Positions 7,601 to 14,694 of a stretch of 23,364 bases of DNA are shown piece after piece. Source of the stretch: an uncultured Thermomicrobiales bacterium (GTDB taxonomy: Bacteria; Chloroflexota; Chloroflexia; Thermomicrobiales; Thermomicrobiaceae); assembly GCA_937891245.1 (NCBI GenBank), contig CALAGB010000515.1:1-23364 (forward strand). The letters run 5' to 3'. The position numbers were made by a program, and so were the translations under genes. The stretch's first letter is position 1. Every line of letters starts with the position of its first letter. The notes under the pieces were generated by a model. It saw nothing but the letters and a program-made list of their open reading frames with translations, searched no databases and was not told where the DNA came from.

Positions 7601-7723
7601 GGTGTTGCGATCGGGGCTTTCGCGCTGCATCTCCATCGCGTCGACACAAATGAGATCGACGTGCGACTGAAGCTCCGCAGCGGCACGAGCCAACGATCGG
7701 CTCTGTTGTGATGCCGAAACCAT
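4583..7723 (-). CDS. CheA/ChpA-type hybrid histidine kinase with degenerate Hpt modules, CheW-like and receiver domains
   Basis: About 1046 residues. The N-terminal ~460 residues are helical and contain three Hpt-like helices (near 50-60, 220-230 and 400-410). A dimerisation/linker region (about 480-600) follows, then a GHKL ATPase with N-box HLIRNAIDHGIE (631-642), G1 DDGAGID (675-681) and G2 GHGLDVVG (728-735). A CheW-like domain covers about 769-899 and a receiver about 919-1032, with phospho-acceptor Asp968 in VIDLDLP and Lys1017. In each Hpt-like helix the usual histidine position holds Arg50, Lys220 or Ile400, so no clear phosphotransfer His is seen. The receiver's acidic pair is reduced to one Asp (Asp924 in LVADMS). 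Architecture resembles ChpA/PilL-type kinases of pilus-linked chemosensory systems. ATG at 7723 is chosen because GAGGAAG precedes it; GTG at 7741 is the alternative. No cheY, cheW, cheR, cheB or receptor gene is nearby. Confidence 0.85.
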   Translation of the reverse strand: MVSASQQSRSLARAAAELQSHVDLICVDAMEMQRESPDRNTVESILQTLRIVRDIAVAAGAHPIVEASALVEEAVNLALTETSAPAPYLGHFITAEAADLARVVHAIASNEDPAPILLHARATLSSMPRRGTDYLVEIDLNNAVEVARIFEAMGDSEPSDLPVCDDVAQLPFVEPQSATQQLGRVRELRQLLASYVAQAESLAADPERGETIDALLNGVKALRASASAAGVRSVERLAARLAPLYQAVRVLNSPVDPDVVEVTVAGGHAIAAVIDSADPASAESERLEQLTDDVAKILRRYNVPASQFQTSALGTGRIGGPAPDSVSRPANVYEALNVLERAHGGGEGQARSAPGRTRGDPERFVRDVAEISERFPTVIEGIETDRASVSGQAALWNLLIKLKETSALAGASVFLDQCWRLESALNKLNGAPLTDEVIAGVQRLSTDLHWLVSQLQPESFQPVIGTELPARTRIDAGAFEQVTRLTDELVVRAGGGPQRSRRFGQTVQDIAIAGDRLGGLLDRLRTGDNVLAVTRELAEIVSDLSISAADLDHIRIETDAADQRLGQVVSRLAEWKRSLHLTPVSAFGLNAERAVRGLTQRQGKSAAFVLEGGDELVDAAFIEPLNSALLHLIRNAIDHGIEAPSMRRSAGKPPRGTLRLSARRDGACILLEVSDDGAGIDEQRVLEQAFESGYPLPDEGLTRDRALQLLFLPGFSLRPVASSPPVKGHGLDVVGQLVAGMKGTVSIDSEVGRGTTVTIRLPLALPTTSSAVVTVAGEHFALPFVNVQVVPTSVVHRIQQKGTTFLADLGQVHVPIVDLGSLLGLRAGHHVRDEGGTILRVQQPGAHWLVKVDDVLGVQDIELGEVANPSGQFSGVVGSATLVSGEPALVLDLDQLLDARRTSRRRKGRYTATLTSVPFALVADMSITSRRGLTQVLDQAGWRAVEARDGLDAWDLLESILPDLLVIDLDLPLLDPFQVIRAAKSGDAIPVIALVTNINPELRAKALNAGVDVVLLKPVNYDDLITSLEALNRLRGGDESSERTHS

Positions 7724-7844
7724 TTCGGCTTCCTCGCTCACCTGCCCGCACCGTGTTCAGCGTGCGACCCGCCGGATGTGTACGTGTTCCGGACCACGAC
7801 CCGCCCTCCGTCCGAGAGTTTCCCGGACTTAGCATAGCGAAACG

Positions 7845-7949
7845 CGACCGAATGCTCCTGAGCGATAAGTCCTGATAGCGTGCGATTCGGCTCGAAATCG
7901 ATTCGGACCTTGGTACTACATCCACGTTTTCGACCGAATTCGGCCGAAT
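7845..7949. promoter_or_regulatory. Cluster of CCGAAT/ATTCGG hexamers upstream of the CheA-type kinase gene
   Basis: The hexamer CCGAAT or its complement occurs at 7848-7853, 7885-7890, 7901-7906, 7934-7939, 7938-7943 and 7944-7949. Longer repeats are CGACCGAAT at 7845 and 7931, and CGATTCGG at 7883 and 7899 (16 bases apart). The right end is a perfect 14-base palindrome (AATTCGGCCGAATT, 7937-7950) that touches the stop codon of the propeller gene. The cluster lies about 120-225 bases upstream of the kinase start, in a place suited to an operator. No strong -35/-10 pair was found in the 225-base gap 7724-7948, and the rest of it (7724-7844) shows nothing else. Confidence 0.4.
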
Positions 7950-8953
7950 TATTGCGATAGTGCGACCAACGCGAGCAGTCCGTTGAGCGTCACGTCGAGC
8001 CGCGCCCAGTTCTCGCCCTGATCGCCCGAATGCCAGATCTGTCCATCGCGGAAGCCGGCATAGATCTCACCGGGGCGATCGCGCGGCACCAGCAGCGCGT
8101 ACGGCATCACCGGAAGCGGATTGGGGAGTCCGCCCCCCAGCGCCTGCCACGGTTCGGAGCCGCGGCGCCGGTAGATATGCGCCTCGGCGCTCTCGCGGTC
8201 GCCATGCGCGTAACGCGCCGAATGCGTCGCCGAGACGTACCAGAGATCGGGATCGGCCGGATCAATCGCCAGCCCCCAGACGTAATGCCGGTCCATGCCG
8301 TCGTCGACTTCGCTCCAGCTCACTCCGGCATCATGACTGACCGCCACTCCGCCGCCGGCCGCTTCGTAGACACGGTCCAGCGCCGTCGGATGGGTCAGCA
8401 CAGCATGGGAGTCGTGGTACGATCCGGGCTTGCGATCTTCCCACGTCCGGCCGCCATCGGTGCTGCGCATCACACCACCCAGTTCAATGCCGGCGAAGAT
8501 CACGTTCGGATCGTCCCAATGCGGGGATATCCAGCGGACATGCGAAGTCCATGGTCGGGGCGGAAACGACCAGGTGGGCGCGCTGGGGATTTCGCGCAGT
8601 GCCGGCATATTCTCCCACGTCTCGCCGCCGTCGCGACTCCGGTAGAGCGAGCTTGGCTCCGTCCCGGCGAAGACGGCCCCGGACCCCCCTGCCCGATCCG
8701 ACGGGCTGACCGCGACGGACAGCACGCGCGTATGCGGGATGCCCTCGCCTGCTTCCGCCCAGGTCGCTCCGCCATCGTGGCTTCTGAAGAGTCCACGATC
8801 GAACGTCCCAACGTACAGCCGCGAGAAATCGTGCGGATCAACCGCCACACACTGCGCCCCAACGTCGGTCAACAACGGCGTGACGGACCATTGGCCGTCA
8901 CGTTCAGTCACCTTCACGACATCGTTACCGGTTGCCGCGACCAGGGTTGTCAT
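7949..8953 (-). CDS. Asp-box (BNR repeat) beta-propeller protein, sialidase/YCF48-like
   Basis: The 334-residue protein contains five Asp-box motifs of form S-x-D-x-G-x-T/S/N-W: SHDGGATW (58-65), SRDGGETW (106-113), STDGGRTW (164-171), SHDAGVSW (206-213) and SGDQGENW (309-316). This indicates a six- or seven-bladed beta-propeller. Such folds occur in sialidases, sortilin-type proteins, photosystem assembly factors and the VPS10/xyloglucanase group. No sialidase arginine triad is obvious, so a binding or scaffold role is as likely as hydrolysis. There is no signal peptide, so it is probably cytoplasmic, unusual for Asp-box proteins. ATG at 8953 has GAGAGGG upstream. It starts 22 bases after the end of the FAD oxidoreductase gene and is likely in the same operon. 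Confidence 0.8.
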   Translation of the reverse strand: MTTLVAATGNDVVKVTERDGQWSVTPLLTDVGAQCVAVDPHDFSRLYVGTFDRGLFRSHDGGATWAEAGEGIPHTRVLSVAVSPSDRAGGSGAVFAGTEPSSLYRSRDGGETWENMPALREIPSAPTWSFPPRPWTSHVRWISPHWDDPNVIFAGIELGGVMRSTDGGRTWEDRKPGSYHDSHAVLTHPTALDRVYEAAGGGVAVSHDAGVSWSEVDDGMDRHYVWGLAIDPADPDLWYVSATHSARYAHGDRESAEAHIYRRRGSEPWQALGGGLPNPLPVMPYALLVPRDRPGEIYAGFRDGQIWHSGDQGENWARLDVTLNGLLALVALSQ

Positions 8954-8975
8954 GTTGCCCTCTCAATCGTCCTGG

Positions 8976-10211
8976 CTATTCGCCGCCACTGTGCGCCGTC
9001 TGCTTACGCGGATTGTTCTCTTCACCGGCGGTGAACGGGTTATCCCACGAGACGTTGCCCCCGGCGAAGCGGTTCGGATCGAACGGCTCCAGATCGAAGG
9101 CGGCACGGCCGTGCAGGATCAATTGCGCCATCGCCTTGCCGGTCGCCGCGCCCCAGGAAAAGCCGCCACCGTTGAATCCGGCCGCGACATAGAGTCCCTT
9201 CGAGGCGCCGTACCGGCCGATAAGCGGCAGGCCATCCGCGGTAAAGCCCATGATGCCGGCCCAGCAGCGCACGATCTTGAGTGAACCGAGCGGCGGAAAG
9301 AGCGTCGCGATGCACTCACTGATCCCTTTCAGGACCGGTGGGCTGACGCGCTCGGCATACGAGCCGAGCCCCTCGTTGATATCGAGCCGCCGATAGCCGC
9401 CGCAGAGAATCTGCCCGGTCGCCGTCTGCCGTCCGTATTCCTTATCGAAATTCGTACCGAACGGATGACGAATCACGTCACCAACCGGCTCGGTCACCAG
9501 AATCTGACCACGAGCCGGCACGAGCGCGCCGGGCGGCAGGTCATCGAGCAACGTCGGCGTCCAGGAATTGGCCGCGACGACGACCGTTTCAGCCAGCGTC
9601 GTGCCTCGCGACGTTTCGACACCCGTAATAACGCTGTTCGCCTCACAAATCTTCGTAACCGGCGTCCAGAGATGGAATTCGGCACCGAAGCGACGCGCTC
9701 CATTGGCGAGCGCGTGGACAAGATTGAACGGCCAGAGATGACCGCCACTGCGCGCGAACTTGGCTCCGAGCACTTTGTCCGACACCACCGGCACCATCGA
9801 CTTGAGCACCGTCGGATCGAGCATCTCGACCTCGCCGCCGAGCTGCCGCTGCGCCTTCGTCGCCGCCTCCAGATGCTCAAATTGCTCCGAGGTGGTGGCG
9901 ATATCGAACGTCCCGGGAAGCCGGAGCATGAAGTCATCTTCTAGCTCGCGCGGAAGCTCATCGCGCAACATACGCAGGTTCTCGGTCGTCAATGCATACA
10001 CCGCTTTCCCAGTCTCGGTGAGCATCGACGAGCCAGCGCCGGTCATACCGCCATTGCGCCCGGAGGCGCCGGAACAGATGCCGCGCAGATCGAACACCGC
10101 TACGCGCTTGCCCCGCTTCGCCAGTTGGTAGGCGATCGAACAGCCGACCAATCCGGCACCGACGACAACCGCGTCCACCTCCTTGGGGATCGACCGCTGC
10201 TCCTCCGCCAC
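8976..10211 (-). CDS. DadA/glycine-oxidase-type FAD-dependent amine oxidoreductase
   Basis: The product (about 411 residues) begins with a dinucleotide-binding GAGLVG (18-23), followed by SGASGRNGG (47-55), which contacts FAD in the DAO family. The C-terminal segment WAGIMGFTADGLPLIG (317-332) and AGFNGGGFSWG (344-354) complete the FAD site. Relatives oxidise secondary or primary amines of amino acids such as D-amino acids, glycine, sarcosine or gamma-glutamylputrescine (PuuB). PuuB-like members often share the SGASGRNGG signature, so a polyamine or amino-acid substrate is plausible but unproven. GTG at 10211 is chosen because GAGAGGAAG lies just upstream; GTG at 10241 has no ribosome site. 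A TATGAT -10 candidate is on the minus strand at 10309-10314 without a convincing -35. The rest of the gap 10212-10365 holds nothing recognised. Confidence 0.85.
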   Translation of the reverse strand: MAEEQRSIPKEVDAVVVGAGLVGCSIAYQLAKRGKRVAVFDLRGICSGASGRNGGMTGAGSSMLTETGKAVYALTTENLRMLRDELPRELEDDFMLRLPGTFDIATTSEQFEHLEAATKAQRQLGGEVEMLDPTVLKSMVPVVSDKVLGAKFARSGGHLWPFNLVHALANGARRFGAEFHLWTPVTKICEANSVITGVETSRGTTLAETVVVAANSWTPTLLDDLPPGALVPARGQILVTEPVGDVIRHPFGTNFDKEYGRQTATGQILCGGYRRLDINEGLGSYAERVSPPVLKGISECIATLFPPLGSLKIVRCWAGIMGFTADGLPLIGRYGASKGLYVAAGFNGGGFSWGAATGKAMAQLILHGRAAFDLEPFDPNRFAGGNVSWDNPFTAGEENNPRKQTAHSGGE

Positions 10212-10365
10212 ACTTCTTCCTCTCCGGTTCTCGCTTGCCACCGGTCAACCCGCTCGCGTCGCGACCAGGCCTCCCGCAGGGCAACCGGCTCCTGTCCTCT
10301 GCAGCCCCATCATAGCAACCAACCAGACATCCCGCGAGAGCCGGGGGTGAGGGCCGCTCGCCCGC

Positions 10366-10848
10366 TTAGAACGAGGCGTGGATAGCGGCGGCGGCGAGGC
10401 TGGCGACGAAGACGACCACGATCAGCGCTACAATGAACAGCGCCACGAAGAGCAGGAAGGAACGGAGCGCCGAACGCTGGGCGTGGCGCTGGGCGCGCGC
10501 CATTTCCGGACTCGGATGTCGCCGCGCGTAGGTCGCCAGGCGTTGCTGCGCTGACGTATTGCCGGTGTAGCGCTGAAACAAAACGTCGTTGACGGCATTG
10601 GAGCGGATCGACATGTCATACTCTCGTCGAGTGTCCGTACGGCTGAGCACGGCATAGGCGGCGTTGAGCAGCTTGGCACGTTCTTCAGCCCGGTGGCGCT
10701 GGCTCGCCTCGGTGAATATGTCCGGGTGCGTCGAGCGCATCAACTGCCGGTAGGCGCGCGTAATCTCGCGCTTCGACGCCGTAAACGGCACGTCGAGGAT
10801 CTCGTAATAGTTGATGCTCGGGTCGAAGTTTTGTGTCTGCGGCATCAT
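10366..10848 (-). CDS. Small J-domain (DnaJ-like) protein with C-terminal membrane anchor
   Basis: 160 residues. An N-terminal J domain (about 13-80) has NYYEILDVPFTASKREITRAY, the diagnostic HPD at 41-43, and LLNAAYAVLSRTDTRREYD. A charged linker follows, and a hydrophobic helix at about 129-157 (SFLLFVALFIVALIVVVFV) ends close to the C-terminus. The Gly/Phe and zinc-finger regions of full DnaJ are absent. It should recruit and stimulate an Hsp70 (DnaK) at the inner face of the membrane, with a tail-anchor topology. Two ATG codons stand together at 10848 and 10845, preceded by GGGATGAG. It is transcribed away from the nuclease genes; the shared gap 10849-10987 has a minus-strand TACAAT (10884-10889) with a weak -35. 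Confidence 0.8.
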   Translation of the reverse strand: MMPQTQNFDPSINYYEILDVPFTASKREITRAYRQLMRSTHPDIFTEASQRHRAEERAKLLNAAYAVLSRTDTRREYDMSIRSNAVNDVLFQRYTGNTSAQQRLATYARRHPSPEMARAQRHAQRSALRSFLLFVALFIVALIVVVFVASLAAAAIHASF

Positions 10849-10987
10849 CTCATCCCGCGAGGCAGATCAGGCTGGTCGCGCCCATTGTACGGCAGTGTCG
10901 CCGGTCACGGTCCATTGCGAGCGACTGGTCGATGTGGGACGATATCGCCGGATGACGCAATTTACGTGGAAATAGGTGCTCGCGCAG

Positions 10988-12118
10988 ATGATCCGTGTTC
11001 TCCATACGGCCGATCTTCATCTCGGGCGTGCCTTCACCAGTTGGGGCGAGCCGGCCGCCGAGCTGCACCGGGCAGACCTGCGCCGCACGCTGGAGCGCAT
11101 CGGCCGGATCGCGGTCGAACAGGCCGCGCAACTCGTCCTCGTCGCCGGTGATCTCTTTGATGTCCATCATCCAACGACCGATCTCGTTGCGCTCGCGCAG
11201 TCCTGGCTCGGGAACCTGGCAACGCACCGCATTCCGGTCGTCATCATCCCCGGCAATCATGACAGCTACTGGTACCAGCGTTCGGTCTATCGAGAGACCG
11301 TGTTTCCGGAGAACACCCATATCTTCATCGAACCGATCTGCCGGCAACCGTTCAGCCTGCGGTTAGGCGAACGCGATCTGTCGATCTACGGCATCGCGCA
11401 CGATCACACACGCGAACGCCAACCGTTGCGGAGCTTCCGGCGCCGCGATTCGCCCGGCATTCATATCGGCATGCTGCACGCCACCATCAACCCGAGCCCG
11501 AGTCTATCCACCGCCGAGCGCTACCTGCCGCTCAGCAGCGCCGAACTTGCCGCCACGGGCCTCGACTACATCGCGCTCGGGCATATTCACCGCCATCACG
11601 TCTACAACGAGGGCCGGGCCGGTCACGCTTCACAACCCGGTTCGCCCGAACCGCTGGCGATCGATGAGTTCGGCCCACGGTCAGTGAATCTGCTCAGATT
11701 CGACGTCGACGGGCCTCCCCGTATCGAGCGCATCGAGATCGGCGAACGCCGGGCGCGACGTATTGAGATCGACTGCACCGGTCTCGAGACAGCGACAATT
11801 ATCGAGCAACTCCAACGTCAGTCCGATCCACGCCTGATCGCCGAGGTCGTGCTCACCGGCACGCCCGATGACATCATCAACAGCGACGCGATCAGCGGTG
11901 CGGCCGCGCCCATGTTCTTTCATCTGACGCTTCGAGACCGAACCGAGGTCGCCAATGCCGCCTTCGCTCGCGCCATCGAGCACGAAAAGACGATTCGCGG
12001 TGCCTTCGTGCGCACGTTACGTGCACGGGCCGAAACGGCCTCTGCCGACGAACGCGCCACGATCGAACTGGCCCTCAAACGCGGGCTGATCGCGCTCCAC
12101 CGTCGGAGCGTGTCATGA
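10988..12118 (+). CDS. YhaO/SbcD-type metallophosphoesterase (DNA nuclease subunit)
   Basis: 376 residues with the calcineurin-like phosphoesterase motifs in order: HTADLHLG (6-13, metal ligands Asp9 and His11), GDLFD (54-58), GNHD (89-92) and GHIH (198-201). The C-terminal ~110 residues form the capping/ATPase-interaction region. It is the nuclease half of a Mre11/Rad50-like pair that processes DNA ends. The length and the wording around the motifs fit YhaO better than classic SbcD. ATG at 10988 is preferred because AGGTG lies upstream; an in-frame GTG at 10976 is possible. The stop overlaps the ATG of the next gene (ATGA), which means translational coupling with the ATPase subunit. Confidence 0.9.
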   Translation: MIRVLHTADLHLGRAFTSWGEPAAELHRADLRRTLERIGRIAVEQAAQLVLVAGDLFDVHHPTTDLVALAQSWLGNLATHRIPVVIIPGNHDSYWYQRSVYRETVFPENTHIFIEPICRQPFSLRLGERDLSIYGIAHDHTRERQPLRSFRRRDSPGIHIGMLHATINPSPSLSTAERYLPLSSAELAATGLDYIALGHIHRHHVYNEGRAGHASQPGSPEPLAIDEFGPRSVNLLRFDVDGPPRIERIEIGERRARRIEIDCTGLETATIIEQLQRQSDPRLIAEVVLTGTPDDIINSDAISGAAAPMFFHLTLRDRTEVANAAFARAIEHEKTIRGAFVRTLRARAETASADERATIELALKRGLIALHRRSVS

Positions 12119-14322
12119 ACTTCCGCTCGTTCCGGCTCACCGGCTTCGCCCAGATTCAGGATGTCACCCTCGAATTCGCCGAGGGCGCACCCAGCCTGAT
12201 CGTCGGCCAAAATGAGTCCGGTAAGAGTCACCTGCTGAAGGCGCTGATTGGCACGTTATTCGGCCTGACGCCGGCTGACGTCAACGCCTGCACGCCATGG
12301 CAGGGTGAACCCGTCATGTGCGCGACACTCGATTTCGAGGCGAACGGTGAGCGGATCGCGCTCGCACGGCGGTTCCTAGACGAGCGCGTCGAGGTGATTC
12401 GCGACGGCGAAACGATCTATGACGGGCGTGGCCGCACGTTCGGGCGCCTTATCGCCGAGGATGAGTCCTACCGCGAACTGCTCGCCGGTTGGCTCGGCTT
12501 CAGCGAAATGGAGATCTTTCACGATCTCATCTTTGTCGAACAGGATCAACTGAGCGACCGCCGGCTCAACAAACAGGCGCCGGAAATCAAGCAGCTCATT
12601 ACCGGCTCACGCGAAGCGAGCTACGAGACGGCACTCAACGATCTGACCGTTGACCTCGACAAACTCAAGAAGCTGCCGCGCAAGCGAATGGACCGCGAAA
12701 TCGAGCTGCTGCGGCAGAGCCGCGCCGAGCTGCTGCAACGCATCGCCGTTGCCGAACAGAACGAAGCCGCGGTCGTTGACCTGCGCGAATCCGAACTGGG
12801 CGTGCGTTCCAACCTGACCGAGATCGAGACACGCCGCGCCGCACTGGCCGAGCTGATCGAGGCGCACGGCACGCTCGTCACACTTCGGGAGCAGCAACGC
12901 GAACAGTCCGACGATTATCAGCGTGCCCAGCGCGACCTGGACGCTGCGCAAACGTCGGCGACACGGCGCCAGGAGCTTTTGGCCGAGATCGCGCGCCTGC
13001 GTGTCGCGGAAAGTCCCGACCTGGATACTCTTCGTCGAACGCGCTTTGAACTGGACGAAACGGCGAGAACGGCGCAGGCGCTGCAGGCGCAGATTGACGC
13101 GCTCGAGTCACGGCGCGATCGAAGCCGGCCACTCCCGGCCGACGCTGCCCAATCCCCGAGACGACCACGCAGTATCTTGCTCATCGCGGCGTTTGCCATC
13201 GCGCTCGCCTCGCTGGCCGGAGCCGCCACCGTCGACCCACGGCTCATCACCGGCCTGCTGTTCGCGCTCGTGGTCGGTGCGGCTGCGTTCATCTTCCCGG
13301 AAGCGAACGGCGTGCCAGGGCCATCCCGCATCCAAATCGAAGAACAACTCGCCGTGCAGGAGCGAATGCGGCTCGAAGGCGAACGGGAACACGTCCACCA
13401 CCGCTTGACGGACCTTCGCGCTCACAGCGAGGGTTGGCTCGCGGCAGCCAATGAGCCCGATCTCGCGAGCCTGATCGACCGCATCGAGCGATACCAGCGC
13501 GCGACGATCAAGCTGGAGAATGCGCCGGTCGCCAGCGCCGACGAGATCGCGCGACTACAGTCGGACCAACACGATGGCCTCATGCGGATGGCGCTCATCG
13601 AACAACGGATTGAGCAACTGGAAGCCGACCGGCCCGAACTCGTCACCCTGACGCCCGAAGCGGTGTCGCGGAACCGGCAGACGATCGAACGACTTAACGC
13701 GCAACAAGCGGAGATCGACCAAACGCTGCGCACCAACGAGATCCGGCACGGTGTGCTCAGTCAGACTGTCGTCGACGATGCCGCCGCCCTGCGCGTCACG
13801 CTCGGCGAGATCGACGCCGAACTTGCGCGCAAGGAGCAGTTGGCCGCGGCGCTTGAACTCGCGATCGACACGCTACGTGATTGCGTCCACACGTTTCAAG
13901 AGAATGCGCTTGAACCAGTCGCCGATGATGCCGGACGTCTGCTGCGTCAGATTACCGGCGGCCGGCATCAGTCGGTGCGACTCGATCAACAGACAATGGA
14001 ACCGGCGGTGCGGATCGGCGCGCGGGACGATATTGATATCACGGAGCTCAGCCGCGGCACCCGCGACCAACTCTATCTGGCGATCCGCCTCGCGCTGGTC
14101 GATGCGCTCTCCGGCGGCATCAGGCTCCCCCTGGTTCTTGACGACCCCTGCGTCCACTTCGATGCCGAACGACTCGCCGCCACGTCACAGCTCCTGAGCG
14201 AGATCGCGCGCGAGCGACCGGTCATCATTGTGACCAAAGACGACACCTACTCACGCTGGTTCACGCCCGTCCTCCGGCTTCAGACGCCCGCGCTGGTAAC
14301 TCCGAATGGGGTCTCGTCGTGA
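12115..14322 (+). CDS. YhaN/SbcC-type SMC-like ATPase with membrane-like segment
   Basis: 735 residues. The Walker A motif is GQNESGKS (31-38). Long coiled-coil arms follow on either side of a hydrophobic hairpin at about 354-394 (ILLIAAFAIALASLAG and ITGLLFALVVGAAAFIF). The ABC signature LSRGTRDQ (645-652) and Walker B LVLDD (673-677) come near the C-terminus, and the two ends form one ATPase head. Rad50/SbcC proteins have a CxxC zinc hook at the arm tips; no CxxC is present here. The two hydrophobic helices instead match the YhaN group, suggesting membrane tethering of the arm tips. With the overlapping phosphoesterase it should make an ATP-dependent DNA-end processing complex. Start ATG at 12115 is fixed by the four-base overlap. 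Confidence 0.9.
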   Translation: MNFRSFRLTGFAQIQDVTLEFAEGAPSLIVGQNESGKSHLLKALIGTLFGLTPADVNACTPWQGEPVMCATLDFEANGERIALARRFLDERVEVIRDGETIYDGRGRTFGRLIAEDESYRELLAGWLGFSEMEIFHDLIFVEQDQLSDRRLNKQAPEIKQLITGSREASYETALNDLTVDLDKLKKLPRKRMDREIELLRQSRAELLQRIAVAEQNEAAVVDLRESELGVRSNLTEIETRRAALAELIEAHGTLVTLREQQREQSDDYQRAQRDLDAAQTSATRRQELLAEIARLRVAESPDLDTLRRTRFELDETARTAQALQAQIDALESRRDRSRPLPADAAQSPRRPRSILLIAAFAIALASLAGAATVDPRLITGLLFALVVGAAAFIFPEANGVPGPSRIQIEEQLAVQERMRLEGEREHVHHRLTDLRAHSEGWLAAANEPDLASLIDRIERYQRATIKLENAPVASADEIARLQSDQHDGLMRMALIEQRIEQLEADRPELVTLTPEAVSRNRQTIERLNAQQAEIDQTLRTNEIRHGVLSQTVVDDAAALRVTLGEIDAELARKEQLAAALELAIDTLRDCVHTFQENALEPVADDAGRLLRQITGGRHQSVRLDQQTMEPAVRIGARDDIDITELSRGTRDQLYLAIRLALVDALSGGIRLPLVLDDPCVHFDAERLAATSQLLSEIARERPVIIVTKDDTYSRWFTPVLRLQTPALVTPNGVSS

Positions 14323-14439
14323 CAATCGCCCATCAGTTGGTACGAATCTTGTAACATGAGACCAGATGTCCCCGCATTGCCACTCGTCCGACGGGTACCG
14401 GACAAGGCGCGGGCGTTCACACCGAGAGTGAGGGTTCGA

Positions 14440-14658
14440 ATGGCAAACCCCAATCGTGAATCAGCCGCGGCGCTGTTAGCTAAGGAACATTTCACGCCGC
14501 GCGAGGTCTCCGAGCTATTGGAGATCGATATATATGTGATCGAACGTGCCGCTCGTGACGGCGCGCTCAAGGCGAAAGTCGTCGATCATCACGTTCTCGA
14601 CATCAAGCGCGAGGATCTGCTCGACTGGCTCGATCGCTGGGAACATCTCACGCCGTAG
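14440..14658 (+). CDS. Small excisionase/MerR-like helix-turn-helix protein
   Basis: The 72-residue product has FTPREVSELLEIDIYVIERAARDGALKAKVVDHHVLDIKREDLLDWLDRW (18-67), the pattern of the helix-turn-helix type 17 (excisionase-like) domain. The sequence after the recognition helix forms the expected beta-hairpin wing. It should bind DNA as a small regulator. ATG at 14440 is chosen because GTGAGGG lies 5 bases upstream; an ATG at 14356 would add 28 residues with no family match. It follows the YhaN-type gene after 117 bases, in which no clear promoter was found, and is followed after 36 bases by the PHP gene. No integrase or phage gene is near, so a regulator rather than a true excisionase is likelier. 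Confidence 0.7.
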   Translation: MANPNRESAAALLAKEHFTPREVSELLEIDIYVIERAARDGALKAKVVDHHVLDIKREDLLDWLDRWEHLTP

Positions 14659-14694
14659 GATAACCGTCGAACGAAACCGAGAAGTGGATAAACT

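Noticed and set aside
6473..7711. Long plus-strand open frame opposite the CheA-type kinase (about 412 codons)
   Set aside because: It is Arg-rich with no recognisable domain, has no ribosome site, and mirrors a well-supported gene; GC-rich coding DNA commonly leaves such antisense frames open.
12115..14322. Classical SbcC/Rad50 with a zinc hook
   Set aside because: No CxxC occurs in the protein; a hydrophobic hairpin occupies the arm tip, which fits YhaN better.
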